The position numbers were made by a program, and so were the translations under genes. A DNA stretch of 64,000 nt from Alicyclobacillus suci (GTDB lineage: Bacteria > Bacillota > Bacilli > Alicyclobacillales > Alicyclobacillaceae): assembly GCF_017329615.1 (NCBI RefSeq), contig NZ_JAFMTW010000008.1, positions 1 through 64,000 on the forward strand, read 5' to 3'. Below are positions 1 to 8,351 of this stretch, one piece after another. A model generated the notes under the pieces. The model made no database searches and was not told where the DNA came from. It saw only the letters and a program-made list of their open reading frames with translations. Numbering within the stretch: position 1 is the stretch's first letter; the number at the start of each line of letters is the position of its first letter.

Positions 1-228
1 GCCCTTGCGTAATCCATGTACCCAAAACTCCCTGTCAATACCCGTTCCCAAAACGAAATCTATGAGACCACTTGCACCGCCAAAGGAGGTGGCGGCATTT
101 AAATCGTAACGAGTATGAATTGTAGAGCTTTTACGAGCAAACTGGCTTCGTGTATGATTATATTGTTTCACCCAAAAGGTGCTCCTTCCTAGCGAAGATG
201 TGGTTCTTGACAAACTCATCTTAGCCAT
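1..228 (-). CDS. N-terminal part of a transposase (partial, runs off window start)
   Basis: Reading leftward from an ATG at 228 there is an open frame of 76 codons that continues past the window edge. The part with LNAATSFGGASGLIDFVLG resembles the N-terminal region of IS1380-like DDE transposases (an LTSFGG.. stretch followed by a helical segment), but only this portion is visible, so the family is a tentative reading. An AAAGGTG ribosome site lies about 8 bases before the ATG. The catalytic DDE residues would lie outside the window. It may be part of an intact insertion sequence or a remnant. Confidence 0.5.
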   Translation of the reverse strand, partial: MAKMSLSRTTSSLGRSTFWVKQYNHTRSQFARKSSTIHTRYDLNAATSFGGASGLIDFVLGTGIDREFWVHGLRKG

Positions 229-244
229 ACGGGGAGCACCTTTT
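174..244 (-). promoter_or_regulatory. Inverted repeat covering the transposase ribosome-binding site
   Basis: AAAAGGTGCTCC at 174-185 is matched by GGAGCACCTTTT at 233-244. In the leftward transcript the outer arm contains the ribosome site of the transposase and the inner arm lies in its early codons, so a folded mRNA would hide the start signal. Hairpins of this sort are known to protect some insertion sequences from read-through expression; that role here is inferred. Confidence 0.5.
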
Positions 245-375
245 CAATTATTCACACCAGTTCATGAGGACACAATCGTCGAAATCCGGGTTAATACATA
301 GTACAATTTGCTCTGGTAGAAAGTATCGCAGCAGTGACCGCACGATAGTAAACAAGAGAGAGCAAGGAGACAAAT

Positions 376-1575
376 ATGGAGAGAAGTCCACTTGGAAACC
401 AATCCATGCTTTGGGCATTGGGCCTGGCCGGCTTTTTGGTGAACGCGGATAGTCGGGCCATCGCACCTATGCTGCCTGATATCGCCTCTTCACTTCACAC
501 GACCACATCATCAGCGGCACTTCTCGTCACCGCGTACTCCATACCCTACGGTTTATTTCAATTGGTTTACGCACCAATTGCAGAGAAAATCGGGAAGATG
601 AGTACGATATTGTTGGCACTGTGTTTGTTCGGTTTAGGAACGATTTTTTGTGGGATTATTCATGTCTTCTCGTGGTTGTTGGTTTTACGATTTATTACGG
701 GCATGTTCGCTGCGGGTATTATGCCCACGACACTTGCACAAATCGGAGATCGATTTGAAATTCAAAGGAGACCGCAAGCTATTGCCTTCTTTATGTCATT
801 TTCGACCTCCGGTCAGGCAATGGGTATCGTGATTGGCGGATTGGTAGCCCAATTCTTTACTTACCGTATTTTGTTTCTTGTCCTTGGTGCGGCGTGCATC
901 CCGGGAATACTCTTGTTGATTCGTGAACGCCGGGAACGTGAGCCATTGGAGAGAGCACAGCCGACACCTTTTCTTCAGAGGTACCGGATGTTATTGGGGA
1001 ACCGTCGTTCTTGGATGATCTACGGATTAGTTTTCTGTGAAGGGGTGATTTTTTACGGAGGGTTCACTTTTCTCGGGGCGTACGGTGTGTCGGCCCTTCA
1101 TCTGTCCTATCTGGTCATTGGACTGTTGACGGCAACGTATAGTGTTGGAGGATTCGTCGGAAGCCGGACGATTACCTTTGTGTTGAAGCGGCTTGGCACG
1201 TCTATGATGCCAGCGTTTGGTGCGCTGCTGATGATAGCTGGGTTTGGGATAATATGGAGTTGGGCAAGTGTTACCACGTTGACCATTGGGTTCATTATTC
1301 TAGGGTTTGGATATAGTTATTGTCACTCCACATTACAAACGTTCGCTACTGATTTATTACCCAATGGGCGGGCCACTGCTGTTTCGTTTTTTGCGTTTTC
1401 ATTGTTCCTCGGCAGTGGATTGGGGCCAGTTCTTATCGGTAGGATTTTTGATCAATTTGGGTCAAGGGCGATGCTTGGTTCTCTTACCGTCGGGATGTTC
1501 ATATTTTTTCTGCTATGCACGGTGTCGTTTTTGCGATTCCGTACGGCGCGTGATACTGCTCGGAAAACGGGCTGA
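376..1575 (+). CDS. MFS transporter (DHA1-type drug/metabolite exporter)
   Basis: A 399-residue integral membrane protein of the major facilitator superfamily, the usual size for a 12-helix DHA1 antiporter. It begins with a hydrophobic segment (LWALGLAGFLVNADSRAIAP), has the loop 2-3 region APIAEKIGKMSTILL corresponding to motif A, and alternates hydrophobic helices to a basic C-terminus. The ATG follows AAGGAG with normal spacing. It stands alone between a transposase fragment and a DedA gene, so context does not reveal its substrate; proton-driven export of a small molecule is the family expectation. A strong inverted repeat follows the stop codon. Confidence 0.85.
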   Translation: MERSPLGNQSMLWALGLAGFLVNADSRAIAPMLPDIASSLHTTTSSAALLVTAYSIPYGLFQLVYAPIAEKIGKMSTILLALCLFGLGTIFCGIIHVFSWLLVLRFITGMFAAGIMPTTLAQIGDRFEIQRRPQAIAFFMSFSTSGQAMGIVIGGLVAQFFTYRILFLVLGAACIPGILLLIRERREREPLERAQPTPFLQRYRMLLGNRRSWMIYGLVFCEGVIFYGGFTFLGAYGVSALHLSYLVIGLLTATYSVGGFVGSRTITFVLKRLGTSMMPAFGALLMIAGFGIIWSWASVTTLTIGFIILGFGYSYCHSTLQTFATDLLPNGRATAVSFFAFSLFLGSGLGPVLIGRIFDQFGSRAMLGSLTVGMFIFFLLCTVSFLRFRTARDTARKTG

Positions 1576-1620
1576 AGGTGCCTGACATTTCATTTGGGAA
1601 TTACAGCAGAATAACAAGAA

Positions 1621-1668
1621 GAAACGCCAAACCGGCAAATCGCCTGCCATTTGCCGGTTTGGCGTTTC
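1621..1668. terminator. Perfect inverted repeat after the MFS gene
   Basis: A 20-bp perfect stem (GAAACGCCAAACCGGCAAAT and its complement) around an 8-base loop lies 45 bases after the MFS stop. There is no long T-run on the plus side, so it may be a bidirectional or weak terminator, or an RNA-stabilising hairpin. Confidence 0.6.
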
Positions 1669-1867
1669 ACGCGCGCTGATTTATCCACCGGATCGCAAAC
1701 TGTATCGGTTAGATCCGGATGGAGCATTTGGTCACATTTCTTCGCTGCTACCACGTACCCCTCTCGCTTGTGAACTTTTGAACCTCATCCCCGTCTGTAT
1801 GTATCGATGGTATTTCAATCACTCATGTATAGCATAAATTTGAATTCATCTTGGGAGTTGAATTGAC

Positions 1868-2461
1868 GTGGGGTTCATCCACTTTGCGATAGCGTACGGC
1901 TACACGAGTATCTTTGCATTGCTGGGATTGGAGTATTTGATTTTGGTTGTTCCGGGGGAGACGTTATTAACGACCCTTGGGGTTTTGGCACACACACAGC
2001 AGTTGCACTTTAGTCTACCGCTTCTTATCGTCGTAGCCAGCTTCGGTTCATTCACCGGATCCATCATCACATATTTTATCGGACGGACAGTCGGGCGTCC
2101 TGTCATCTTACGCTACGGCAAGTATGTGTTCATTACAGAGAAGCGTCTCCAACAAACCGAGCGATTGTTTCATAGACAAGCGATTTGGACACTACTCATT
2201 ACGAAATATATCGCAGTGATTCGAGATATCATCCCGTATGTTGCTGGCGTCAACAAATTAGGGCTGAAGGTGTACGTTCCGATTCAGCTCCTTGCGTCCT
2301 TTTTGTGGATCGGTACGTTCTTGTTGGGTGGAAATCTAATCAAACTCGCTGCGACATCGATTTATCACCACTGGCGAATAGAGCTAATACCTGCGGTAAT
2401 CGTGTTAGCGCTATGTGTGTGGGGATACCGAGCAATTCATAAGCGTATGATCCACATCTAG
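1868..2461 (+). CDS. DedA family membrane protein
   Basis: A 197-residue DedA/SNARE-associated membrane protein. It shows the family pattern of an N-terminal PGE motif (VVPGETLLTT), a G-rich helix with YFIGRTVGRP, the F.R....IPY-type motif here as IAVIRDIIPYVAGV, and C-terminal helices. DedA proteins are half-transporter-like proteins involved in lipid (undecaprenyl or aminophospholipid) flipping and envelope homeostasis; the specific substrate cannot be told from sequence. The start is GTG at 1868 behind GGGAG. Its last 50 bases overlap a decayed TetR gene on the other strand. Confidence 0.85.
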   Translation: MGFIHFAIAYGYTSIFALLGLEYLILVVPGETLLTTLGVLAHTQQLHFSLPLLIVVASFGSFTGSIITYFIGRTVGRPVILRYGKYVFITEKRLQQTERLFHRQAIWTLLITKYIAVIRDIIPYVAGVNKLGLKVYVPIQLLASFLWIGTFLLGGNLIKLAATSIYHHWRIELIPAVIVLALCVWGYRAIHKRMIHI

Positions 2462-2839
2462 GGGCATTCCGAAGCCACCGATGTCCTCAAGTAGCACGAA
2501 GCCGTGTAACGCTGAGCGCAACATGCGGACATCGTGGATGGCTTGTGTGCCGGATCGACCGTAAGTGGCGAGAATGCCAAATAGGATGTCCAACAACTCT
2601 TCGCTCAGGGTACGGAGTGTGTCGTTGTGGGAATCAGGCGTCTTTGCATGGCCGCGTAGCGCGCATTACTTCGGTAAACGTCAGCGACGCGTTCCAAGGC
2701 TTTGTCTTCGACGTGACCGTTGACGGCCGTACGCAATGCGTTTCGGAGTTCCCCGGAGGCCACGCTCGGCAATTGCCGTTTGGATGGCGCCAAGGGAGGG
2801 CACGTGTTTGTACAAGCTAGGCGTTGTTACGCCCAGCAT
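2411..2839 (-). pseudogene. Decayed TetR-family regulator
   Basis: Pieces of a TetR regulator are found in three reading frames of the minus strand. The recognition-helix half of the HTH (LGVTTPSLYKHV) follows an ATG at 2839. The reading then shifts near 2750 into ELRNALRTAVNGHVEDKALE and again near 2630 into TLRTLSEELLDILFGILATY and SALHGFVLLEDIGGFGMPLD. These are typical of TetR proteins with a WHG-type C-terminal domain. The first half of the HTH is missing. At least two frameshifts plus N-terminal loss make it non-functional. It lies beside an intact, unrelated TetR gene on the opposite strand. Confidence 0.75.
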
Positions 2840-2908
2840 GATATCCCTCCTAGAAATTGCACTACGGATGGGGCAACGACTTCCAGAAATGTTTGGTCGG
2901 CACAATTA

Positions 2909-2937
2909 TTGACTTCGTGGTCAAAAATCGATATGAT
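2909..2937 (+). promoter_or_regulatory. Promoter with overlapping palindrome for the TetR/OYE unit
   Basis: TTGACT (2909-2914), a 17-base spacer and TATGAT (2932-2937) form a near-consensus sigma-A promoter. The -35 lies inside the palindrome TTGACTTCGTGGTCAA (2909-2924), a likely operator for the TetR protein encoded just downstream. The predicted transcription start falls at or next to the ATG at 2945. Confidence 0.7.
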
Positions 2938-2944
2938 GGCACCC

Positions 2945-3526
2945 ATGGGTAGACCAAGACAGTTCGATGTGGAACATGTACTTCACCAGTGTATGGATGT
3001 GTTCTGGACGAAAGGCTTTCACGCTACTTCCTATGAGGACCTTACGCGTGCGACACGTGTGAAAAAGCAGAGCTTGTATGGTGTGTTTAATGATAAGCGC
3101 TCCCTGTTTTTAAGGGCACTGAAGCAGTACCGGAAACAGAGTATAGAGCACATGGAACATCGAATGAAAAATGATGTATCTCCTTTAAAGAATCTGGAAG
3201 CTATACGTGATGCAATCCTTTCGCCAGTAGACGAAGCAGTTTGCAGAGGTTGTTTAATGGTTAATTCTGCGTTGGAATTCGGGACGGACGACGAAGAGGT
3301 AATGCGTGAAGTAGACATGATGTTTACTGAAATGGAGCGAATTCTTGAGGGGGTCATCCAAATCGGTCAGGAGCAACATCTTATGACGACTGATTACACG
3401 AGCGAAGAACTAGCAGCACATCTGGTTAATGCGATTCTAGGCGCAAAAATAATGGAAAAAAGAGGTGTATCTAGAGAGAAAATTGAGGCGGTGCTACGGA
3501 CTTCTTTTGCGCTTATTTCGCTTTAG
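2945..3526 (+). CDS. TetR/AcrR family transcriptional regulator
   Basis: A 193-residue one-component repressor. The N-terminal HTH spans roughly residues 6-50 (GRPRQFDVEHVLHQCMDVFW, then TSYEDLTRATRVKKQSLYGV), followed by a helical ligand-binding domain with VCRGCLMVNSALEFG, as in the TetR_C_16/YxaF-like group. An upstream in-frame extension exists, but family alignment (MGRPRQFD) and the promoter place the start at 2945. There is no Shine-Dalgarno site, and the -10 box is only 7 bases upstream, so the mRNA is probably leaderless. The gene precedes an Old Yellow Enzyme by 74 bases in the same direction; autoregulation and control of that enzyme by an electrophile is the likely arrangement. 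Confidence 0.85.
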   Translation: MGRPRQFDVEHVLHQCMDVFWTKGFHATSYEDLTRATRVKKQSLYGVFNDKRSLFLRALKQYRKQSIEHMEHRMKNDVSPLKNLEAIRDAILSPVDEAVCRGCLMVNSALEFGTDDEEVMREVDMMFTEMERILEGVIQIGQEQHLMTTDYTSEELAAHLVNAILGAKIMEKRGVSREKIEAVLRTSFALISL

Positions 3527-3600
3527 AACTTGTTTGGATTGTCGTTCGAATATGCACTCGAAAAATCAGCTTGATATTTCATGATATCTGGAGGTACATG

Positions 3601-4641
3601 ATGAACTCTTCTAAATCTGTTGAAGCGTTATTTCAACCCTTTAAATTTGGCAATACCCTGTTACCGAATCGTGTCGTGATGGCTCCGATGACCCGACAAT
3701 TCTCACCAAATGGAGTTCCGGGCCCAGATGTTGCTTCATACTATCGTCGCAGGGCCGAGAATGGCGTCGGCCTTATCGTGACAGAAGGTACGGTGATTAA
3801 CCACCCCGATTCGTCCAATCAAGCAAACGTTCCGCACTTTTATGGTGAATCGGCGTTGCAAGGCTGGGCAAACGTGGTCAATCAGGTTCACGGAGCGGGT
3901 GGACGCATTATTCCACAAATCTGGCACATGGGTGCGCGAGGAAATGTCAACGACTACGCGGAATCGGAGATTGTCGCAATCGTCGAGGCCTTCGCACAAG
4001 CTGCTGCCGAGGCCAAGAGGTTAGGGTTTGACGGCATTGAACTTCATGGCGCGCATGGATATTTGATTGATCAATTCTTCTGGGAAAAAACGAATACTCG
4101 TACAGACAAATATGGTGGCGACATGGTGAAGCGAACTCGCTTTGCGACGGAGGTTATTGAAGCTTGCCGCCGTGCAGTTGGACCTGAGTTTCCTATCGTG
4201 CTGCGATTTTCGCAATGGAAGTCGAGTGACTATGCGGCAAAGTTAGCGAAAACACCTGCTGAACTGGAGCGTTTCTTGGCGCCGTTGATGGAAGCGGGTG
4301 TTGACGTTTTTCACTGCTCAACTCGACGGTTTTGGGAACCGGAGTTTGCGGGTTCCGATTTGAATCTTGCCGGATGGACAAAGAAATTGACAGGGAAACC
4401 TACGATTACGGTAGGGTCGGTTGGTCTAGACGGTGAGTTTATGAGTCTATTTACTGAAGGAAAAGGTGCTGGAAACGCTAAGATAGACGGTTTGATCGAA
4501 AGATTGGAACGTGAAGAATTCGATTTAGTAGCCGTCGGGCGGGCACTGCTGGTTGATCCTGCTTGGGTCAAAAAAATCCGCGACGGGCGGACAGATGAGT
4601 TGGTACCGTTTACTTCTGAAGCCATTAAAACGCTTTATTGA
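3601..4641 (+). CDS. NADH:flavin oxidoreductase (Old Yellow Enzyme family)
   Basis: A 346-residue FMN-binding TIM-barrel ene-reductase. Visible family features are RVVMAPMTRQFSPNG near the N-terminus, the substrate and FMN segment IPQIWHMGA, GFDGIELHGAHGYLIDQFFW with the following NTRTDKYGG, and the phosphate-binding end VAVGRALLVDP. The segment between the WHMGA motif and the next helix is about 30 residues shorter than in typical members. An ATG at 3598 and one at 3601 are adjacent; GGAGG at 3590-3594 favours 3601. It probably reduces alpha,beta-unsaturated carbonyls or nitro compounds and is likely controlled by the preceding TetR protein. Confidence 0.9.
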   Translation: MNSSKSVEALFQPFKFGNTLLPNRVVMAPMTRQFSPNGVPGPDVASYYRRRAENGVGLIVTEGTVINHPDSSNQANVPHFYGESALQGWANVVNQVHGAGGRIIPQIWHMGARGNVNDYAESEIVAIVEAFAQAAAEAKRLGFDGIELHGAHGYLIDQFFWEKTNTRTDKYGGDMVKRTRFATEVIEACRRAVGPEFPIVLRFSQWKSSDYAAKLAKTPAELERFLAPLMEAGVDVFHCSTRRFWEPEFAGSDLNLAGWTKKLTGKPTITVGSVGLDGEFMSLFTEGKGAGNAKIDGLIERLEREEFDLVAVGRALLVDPAWVKKIRDGRTDELVPFTSEAIKTLY

Positions 4642-4696
4642 GCCACGGACAGTTTCCTGTCATTTATCACGTGTGGCATGAAGTGCGCGTAGTACG

Positions 4697-4737
4697 AAAA
4701 GGCAGGCCTCGTGAAAACACGGGATCTGCCTTTTTTT
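4697..4737 (+). terminator. Rho-independent terminator after the OYE gene
   Basis: AAAAGGCAG and CTGCCTTTTTTT form a stem with an inner hairpin followed by a seven-T run, 55 bases after the oxidoreductase stop. Confidence 0.8.
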
Positions 4738-4971
4738 GTTCCGAGTCAAATTCATGTCCCCTTAACCGATAACCGATGTAATGGATAACCTTGGGTTGTT
4801 ATGTTATCTTTATTACCGCAACAAAACAATCAAAAATGGACTTTACCTCCTTATTTTATAATCACGTTAGATTTTCTACATTTTTTATTGCGCGACAAAC
4901 GGTTTCGCTTTAATATACAAAAGTACAAATATTCAAAATAAGATGGCTAAAAACGAAATGGGGGACATCGA

Positions 4972-6711
4972 ATGGGATTGTCTTGGAAACGAGGCCTAGC
5001 TGCTGTTACGTCGGTTACTGCAGTCGCCCTACTCCTTGCGGGGTGTGGGACAAATACCACTTCCTCTGGTAAATCTGCAGACACCACTGCTAATTCCGCT
5101 AGTGAAACAGCGTCCAACAGCGATCAGAAACCAGTGGAGGGTGGTTCGATTACGCTAGATTCCACGCAAGCTGTACCTGACTTAGACCCAGCGGTTGCAT
5201 ACGATACCACTTCTGCTGAGGTCGATTCACAGATTTATCAATCACTTGTCACATATGATAAGAATACTTACAAAATCATTCCGGAACTAGCATCGTCCTA
5301 CACAGTATCCCCTGATGGACTTACCTATACGTTCAAGATTCGGAAAGGTGTTACGTTCTCCAATGGTGATCCGCTCACAGCTCAAGATTTCGTCTTCGAA
5401 CTGGAACGCATTCTTGATAAGAAGATGACCCCGAAACCGTCTCCAGGCAATTCATTCTTTGAGATCATTCAGGGCGCTACCGCATATTACAATGGAACGG
5501 CAAAGACGATTAGTGGAGTTTCGACACCGGATAAAAACACGCTTGTCCTCACCTTGTCGAAACCCGAGAAATTTTTCCTTCAGGTGTTAGCTATGCAATT
5601 TCTGTCTGCTGTTGATCCGGCCTATGTCAAGAAAGTTGGCAATGCAGCATTTGACACCACATCAGCGATGGGGACTGGTCCATTCGAATTAAAGACGAAC
5701 AACCAAAACAAAGTTGTGCTGGTTAAAAATCCGCGTAATTGGCAAAAAGATCAATGGGGACAGCAGTTGCCATATCTGAATCAAGTGACCATCAACGTCA
5801 ACAACAACGACCAAGTAGACGCATTACATTGGGAGCAAGGGCAAACAGCGTTCATGAGTCCGTGGTTAATTGGAGGCGATGGGATTCCGGCCTCGCAATA
5901 TGTCACTATCATGAATACACCAAAATATAAACAGTTGGTGCTGAAGCAACCTGCAAACTCCATCTTCTACATTGGATTGAACACGGCCAAGACAATTAAC
6001 GGAAAACCCAATCCGCTCAGCAATGTCTTGGTTCGTCGGGCCATGGAGTATGGCTTTGATGACAGCCAATTCGTGAAGATTAACAATGGAGCTGTGCTCC
6101 CACTCAATCAACCGCTTCCAAGCACGATGGAAGGCTATGTAAAGAACTTGGACAGCGATGCCAAGTATGGTCTCAATGTTGCGAAAGCAAAAGAATTGCT
6201 TGCGAAAGCTGGATATCGTAATGGTCTTACGGTAGATATGTGGGATGAGAATACATCCGTTGCTATGAAAGAAGACCAAGCATTCCAGGCGATGATGAAG
6301 AATATCGGTATTACGGTTAAAATTCACGATGTTACTTGGAAGGATTTCTTGACTAAGGCCATGTCTGGTACTGCGCAGGTTTACCAAAGCGGTTGGGTTC
6401 AGGATTTTCCAGACGCGTCTGATTTTTTGAACACGCTGTTCAATTCGGATCAAGCCCCGACCAACAACAACACTAACTATGATAATCCACAGGTTGACCA
6501 ATGGTTGAATGAGGCGCAAAACGATACGAATCAGGCTCAGCGTGATGCATTGTATGGCAAGGTCATTAACCAAGTGATGTCTGATGCGGTATGGATTCCG
6601 ACCATCCAAATGATTGATTACTATTCGGTTCAACCATGGGTGCACGGTTTCTACACCAGTCCAGTACTGTATGATCCAATGAGTTCAATTTGGGTGGATT
6701 CTGGGCATTAA
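4972..6711 (+). CDS. Peptide ABC transporter substrate-binding lipoprotein (OppA/DppE family)
   Basis: A 579-residue extracytoplasmic solute-binding protein of SBP family 5. It has a signal peptide with lipobox LLAGC (lipidated Cys25), a Ser/Thr-rich linker, and the family signature around YTFKIRKGVTFSNGDPLTAQ. The size is normal for OppA-type oligopeptide binders. The start ATG follows GGGGGA. No permease or ATPase genes flank it, so it must work with a transporter encoded elsewhere or serve as a peptide sensor. A 230-base AT-rich region precedes it. Confidence 0.9.
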   Translation: MGLSWKRGLAAVTSVTAVALLLAGCGTNTTSSGKSADTTANSASETASNSDQKPVEGGSITLDSTQAVPDLDPAVAYDTTSAEVDSQIYQSLVTYDKNTYKIIPELASSYTVSPDGLTYTFKIRKGVTFSNGDPLTAQDFVFELERILDKKMTPKPSPGNSFFEIIQGATAYYNGTAKTISGVSTPDKNTLVLTLSKPEKFFLQVLAMQFLSAVDPAYVKKVGNAAFDTTSAMGTGPFELKTNNQNKVVLVKNPRNWQKDQWGQQLPYLNQVTINVNNNDQVDALHWEQGQTAFMSPWLIGGDGIPASQYVTIMNTPKYKQLVLKQPANSIFYIGLNTAKTINGKPNPLSNVLVRRAMEYGFDDSQFVKINNGAVLPLNQPLPSTMEGYVKNLDSDAKYGLNVAKAKELLAKAGYRNGLTVDMWDENTSVAMKEDQAFQAMMKNIGITVKIHDVTWKDFLTKAMSGTAQVYQSGWVQDFPDASDFLNTLFNSDQAPTNNNTNYDNPQVDQWLNEAQNDTNQAQRDALYGKVINQVMSDAVWIPTIQMIDYYSVQPWVHGFYTSPVLYDPMSSIWVDSGH

Positions 6712-6991
6712 TCTATCACATAACTCCGACGCGTCGAACATCTCAAATGAAAGAGCGCAGGTTGTTTGCACCGTCTACAGCATCAGTATTTGTCGATCAC
6801 GCCCATGTAATCCTCGACATGAAAAAACATTGACAAATCATAAACAATGGAAGTTGCCATGTGCAACGCCGTGCAGTAACATTGATGTCAAACGAATTGC
6901 GAAGGAACGGTAAATGGAATAATAATCCTGATGTGCAGTGAATTGTACAGGTTGAATTTAGTAGGTGTAAATGAAGTAGAGGGGATATGAA
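6712..6991 (+). promoter_or_regulatory. Intergenic region with a promoter for the coiled-coil gene
   Basis: A 280-base gap. TTGCGA (6897-6902), 17 bases and TAATAA (6920-6925) form a plausible promoter for the next gene. A second TTGACA lies at 6829 without a convincing -10. No terminator with a T-run was found for the preceding lipoprotein gene. Confidence 0.4.
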
Positions 6992-7222
6992 GTGTCTGAG
7001 CAAGAGTCAATTCAGCAACTTGTTCGCATGGTTGGACAACTTATAGAGATTAACAAAGTTACACAACAAGAATTACGTGATTTTCGCCAAGACATGAATC
7101 ATCGTTTTGAACAGATAGATGATCGGATTGACGGGTTATCGACCAAAGTACGCGTCATAAGCCGTAAAGTCGGCGAGTTAAGTGTAGAAGTTGACACACT
7201 GCAAGAATCGAATAAAGCGTAA
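6992..7222 (+). CDS. Small coiled-coil protein
   Basis: A 76-residue charged protein with heptad-like spacing throughout (for example LVRMVGQLIEINKVTQQELR, then DDRIDGLSTKVRVISRKVGE). It should form a long parallel coiled coil. No signal peptide, membrane helix or catalytic motif is visible. The start is GTG at 6992, preceded by AGAGGGGAT. Similar short coiled-coil proteins occur widely in Bacilli without assigned function. It is not obviously linked to its neighbours. Confidence 0.65.
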   Translation: MSEQESIQQLVRMVGQLIEINKVTQQELRDFRQDMNHRFEQIDDRIDGLSTKVRVISRKVGELSVEVDTLQESNKA

Positions 7223-7523
7223 TGGAATAAGAGGTATGTTCATCCACTTATGTCCAAGCGCCTCATACCCGCTGTGGAACTTCACGGTGGTTCATACAAC
7301 AGTATGTACCGTGTGGATATTGGCGAACGTCGTCGCTAGACGGAATTCCCGCCCATCAAGGCCTGAGCTCCTACTCTAGAACCCCCACTCGTGCATGTTT
7401 AGTAGTGGTCTGAACAGCCACTTGTATGTCGATAGACGTGAGAAGCCGGGGAGGATTCCCCGACTTACTCGACTGCTATAGAAAAGTACTGGACTTTTTG
7501 TAGTGAGCCCAGTCTTCCTCGTA
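7223..7523. other. Gene-free stretch between convergent genes
   Basis: About 300 bases without a credible gene. The only clear structure is a short hairpin CGGGGA-GGAT-TCCCCG at 7447-7462, about 60 bases past the lexA stop codon, without a T-run. Confidence 0.4.
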
Positions 7524-8162
7524 TCAGCGCAGATTCCTGAAGACCCCGACGACTTTGCCCAGAATGGTGACTTCCGGGTAAATCAAGGGTTCCATTTGAC
7601 TGTTCTCTGGCTGGAGGCGGACGTGTCCGTTCTCCCGGTAAAAGCGTTTGACGGTTGCTTCATTGTCTTCAGTCATGGCCACGACGATGTCCCCGTTGAA
7701 GGCGTTCGATTGACGGCGCACAATCACCATGTCTCCGTCCAAAATTCCAGCTTCTATCATACTGTCGCCCGTGACGTTTAGTACAAAAATTTCCTCTTCC
7801 CGTGCAAAATCGGCGGGCAACGGGAGGTATCCTTGAACGTCTTCGAAAGCCGTAATCGGCAATCCGGCCGTCACGCGGCCGACGATTGGCGCCATCACGG
7901 CTTGTGCCTGCGCGCTGGCAGATGATTCACTGCCGCGAGCGACGTCCTCGGTGGACAAAAGTTCGAGCGCCCGAGGTTTTGTCGGGTCACGGCGAATAAA
8001 TCCCTTTTGTTGAAGCCGTTCGAGGTGACCGTGAACGGTTGAACTGGATGCGAGTCCGACCGCTTCGCCAATTTCCCGAACCGATGGTGGGTATCCTTTT
8101 TCATGTACACTTTTTCGGATAAATGCGAGAATCGCTTCTTGTCGGGCGGTGAGCTGGCTCAC
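7524..8162 (-). CDS. lexA: LexA SOS repressor / self-cleaving protease
   Basis: A 212-residue SOS repressor. The N-terminal winged helix ([43 protein letters not shown]) is followed by an S24 autoprotease domain. The scissile Ala-Gly is in VGRVTAGLP (about 99-100), the catalytic serine in [10 protein letters not shown] (about 134) and the lysine in EATVKRF (about 172). RecA-nucleoprotein triggers cleavage and derepresses DNA-repair genes. A longer frame extends upstream, but AAGGGA about 10 bases before the GTG at 8162 and the family start support this site. An SOS box upstream indicates autoregulation. Confidence 0.95.
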   Translation of the reverse strand: MSQLTARQEAILAFIRKSVHEKGYPPSVREIGEAVGLASSSTVHGHLERLQQKGFIRRDPTKPRALELLSTEDVARGSESSASAQAQAVMAPIVGRVTAGLPITAFEDVQGYLPLPADFAREEEIFVLNVTGDSMIEAGILDGDMVIVRRQSNAFNGDIVVAMTEDNEATVKRFYRENGHVRLQPENSQMEPLIYPEVTILGKVVGVFRNLR

Positions 8163-8221
8163 GGTGAACACATCCCTTACCGTTATTTGTCTCCATCGTA
8201 TCACAATTTGGTCACAGATGG

Positions 8222-8235
8222 CAAACGTTTGTTCG
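8222..8235 (-). promoter_or_regulatory. LexA (SOS) operator upstream of lexA
   Basis: On the minus strand the site reads CGAACAAACGTTTG, fitting the Gram-positive SOS box CGAAC-N4-GTTYG. It overlaps a plausible lexA promoter (TTGCCA, 18 bases, TACGAT), so LexA should repress its own gene. Confidence 0.8.
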
Positions 8236-8351
8236 CATCGTGGCGGTAAAAGGACGCGGTGAGCTGAGCGCATGCGCGCGCAGCACATCTCGGAGACAGT
8301 TCACGCAAGGTGTGTCAGAACGAGCAGTACCGAGCCAGTACCGAGCGCGCG

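Noticed and set aside
5866-6645. 259-codon frame opposite the peptide-binding protein
   Set aside because: Shadow of a clear SBP gene; no start signal or recognisable domain.
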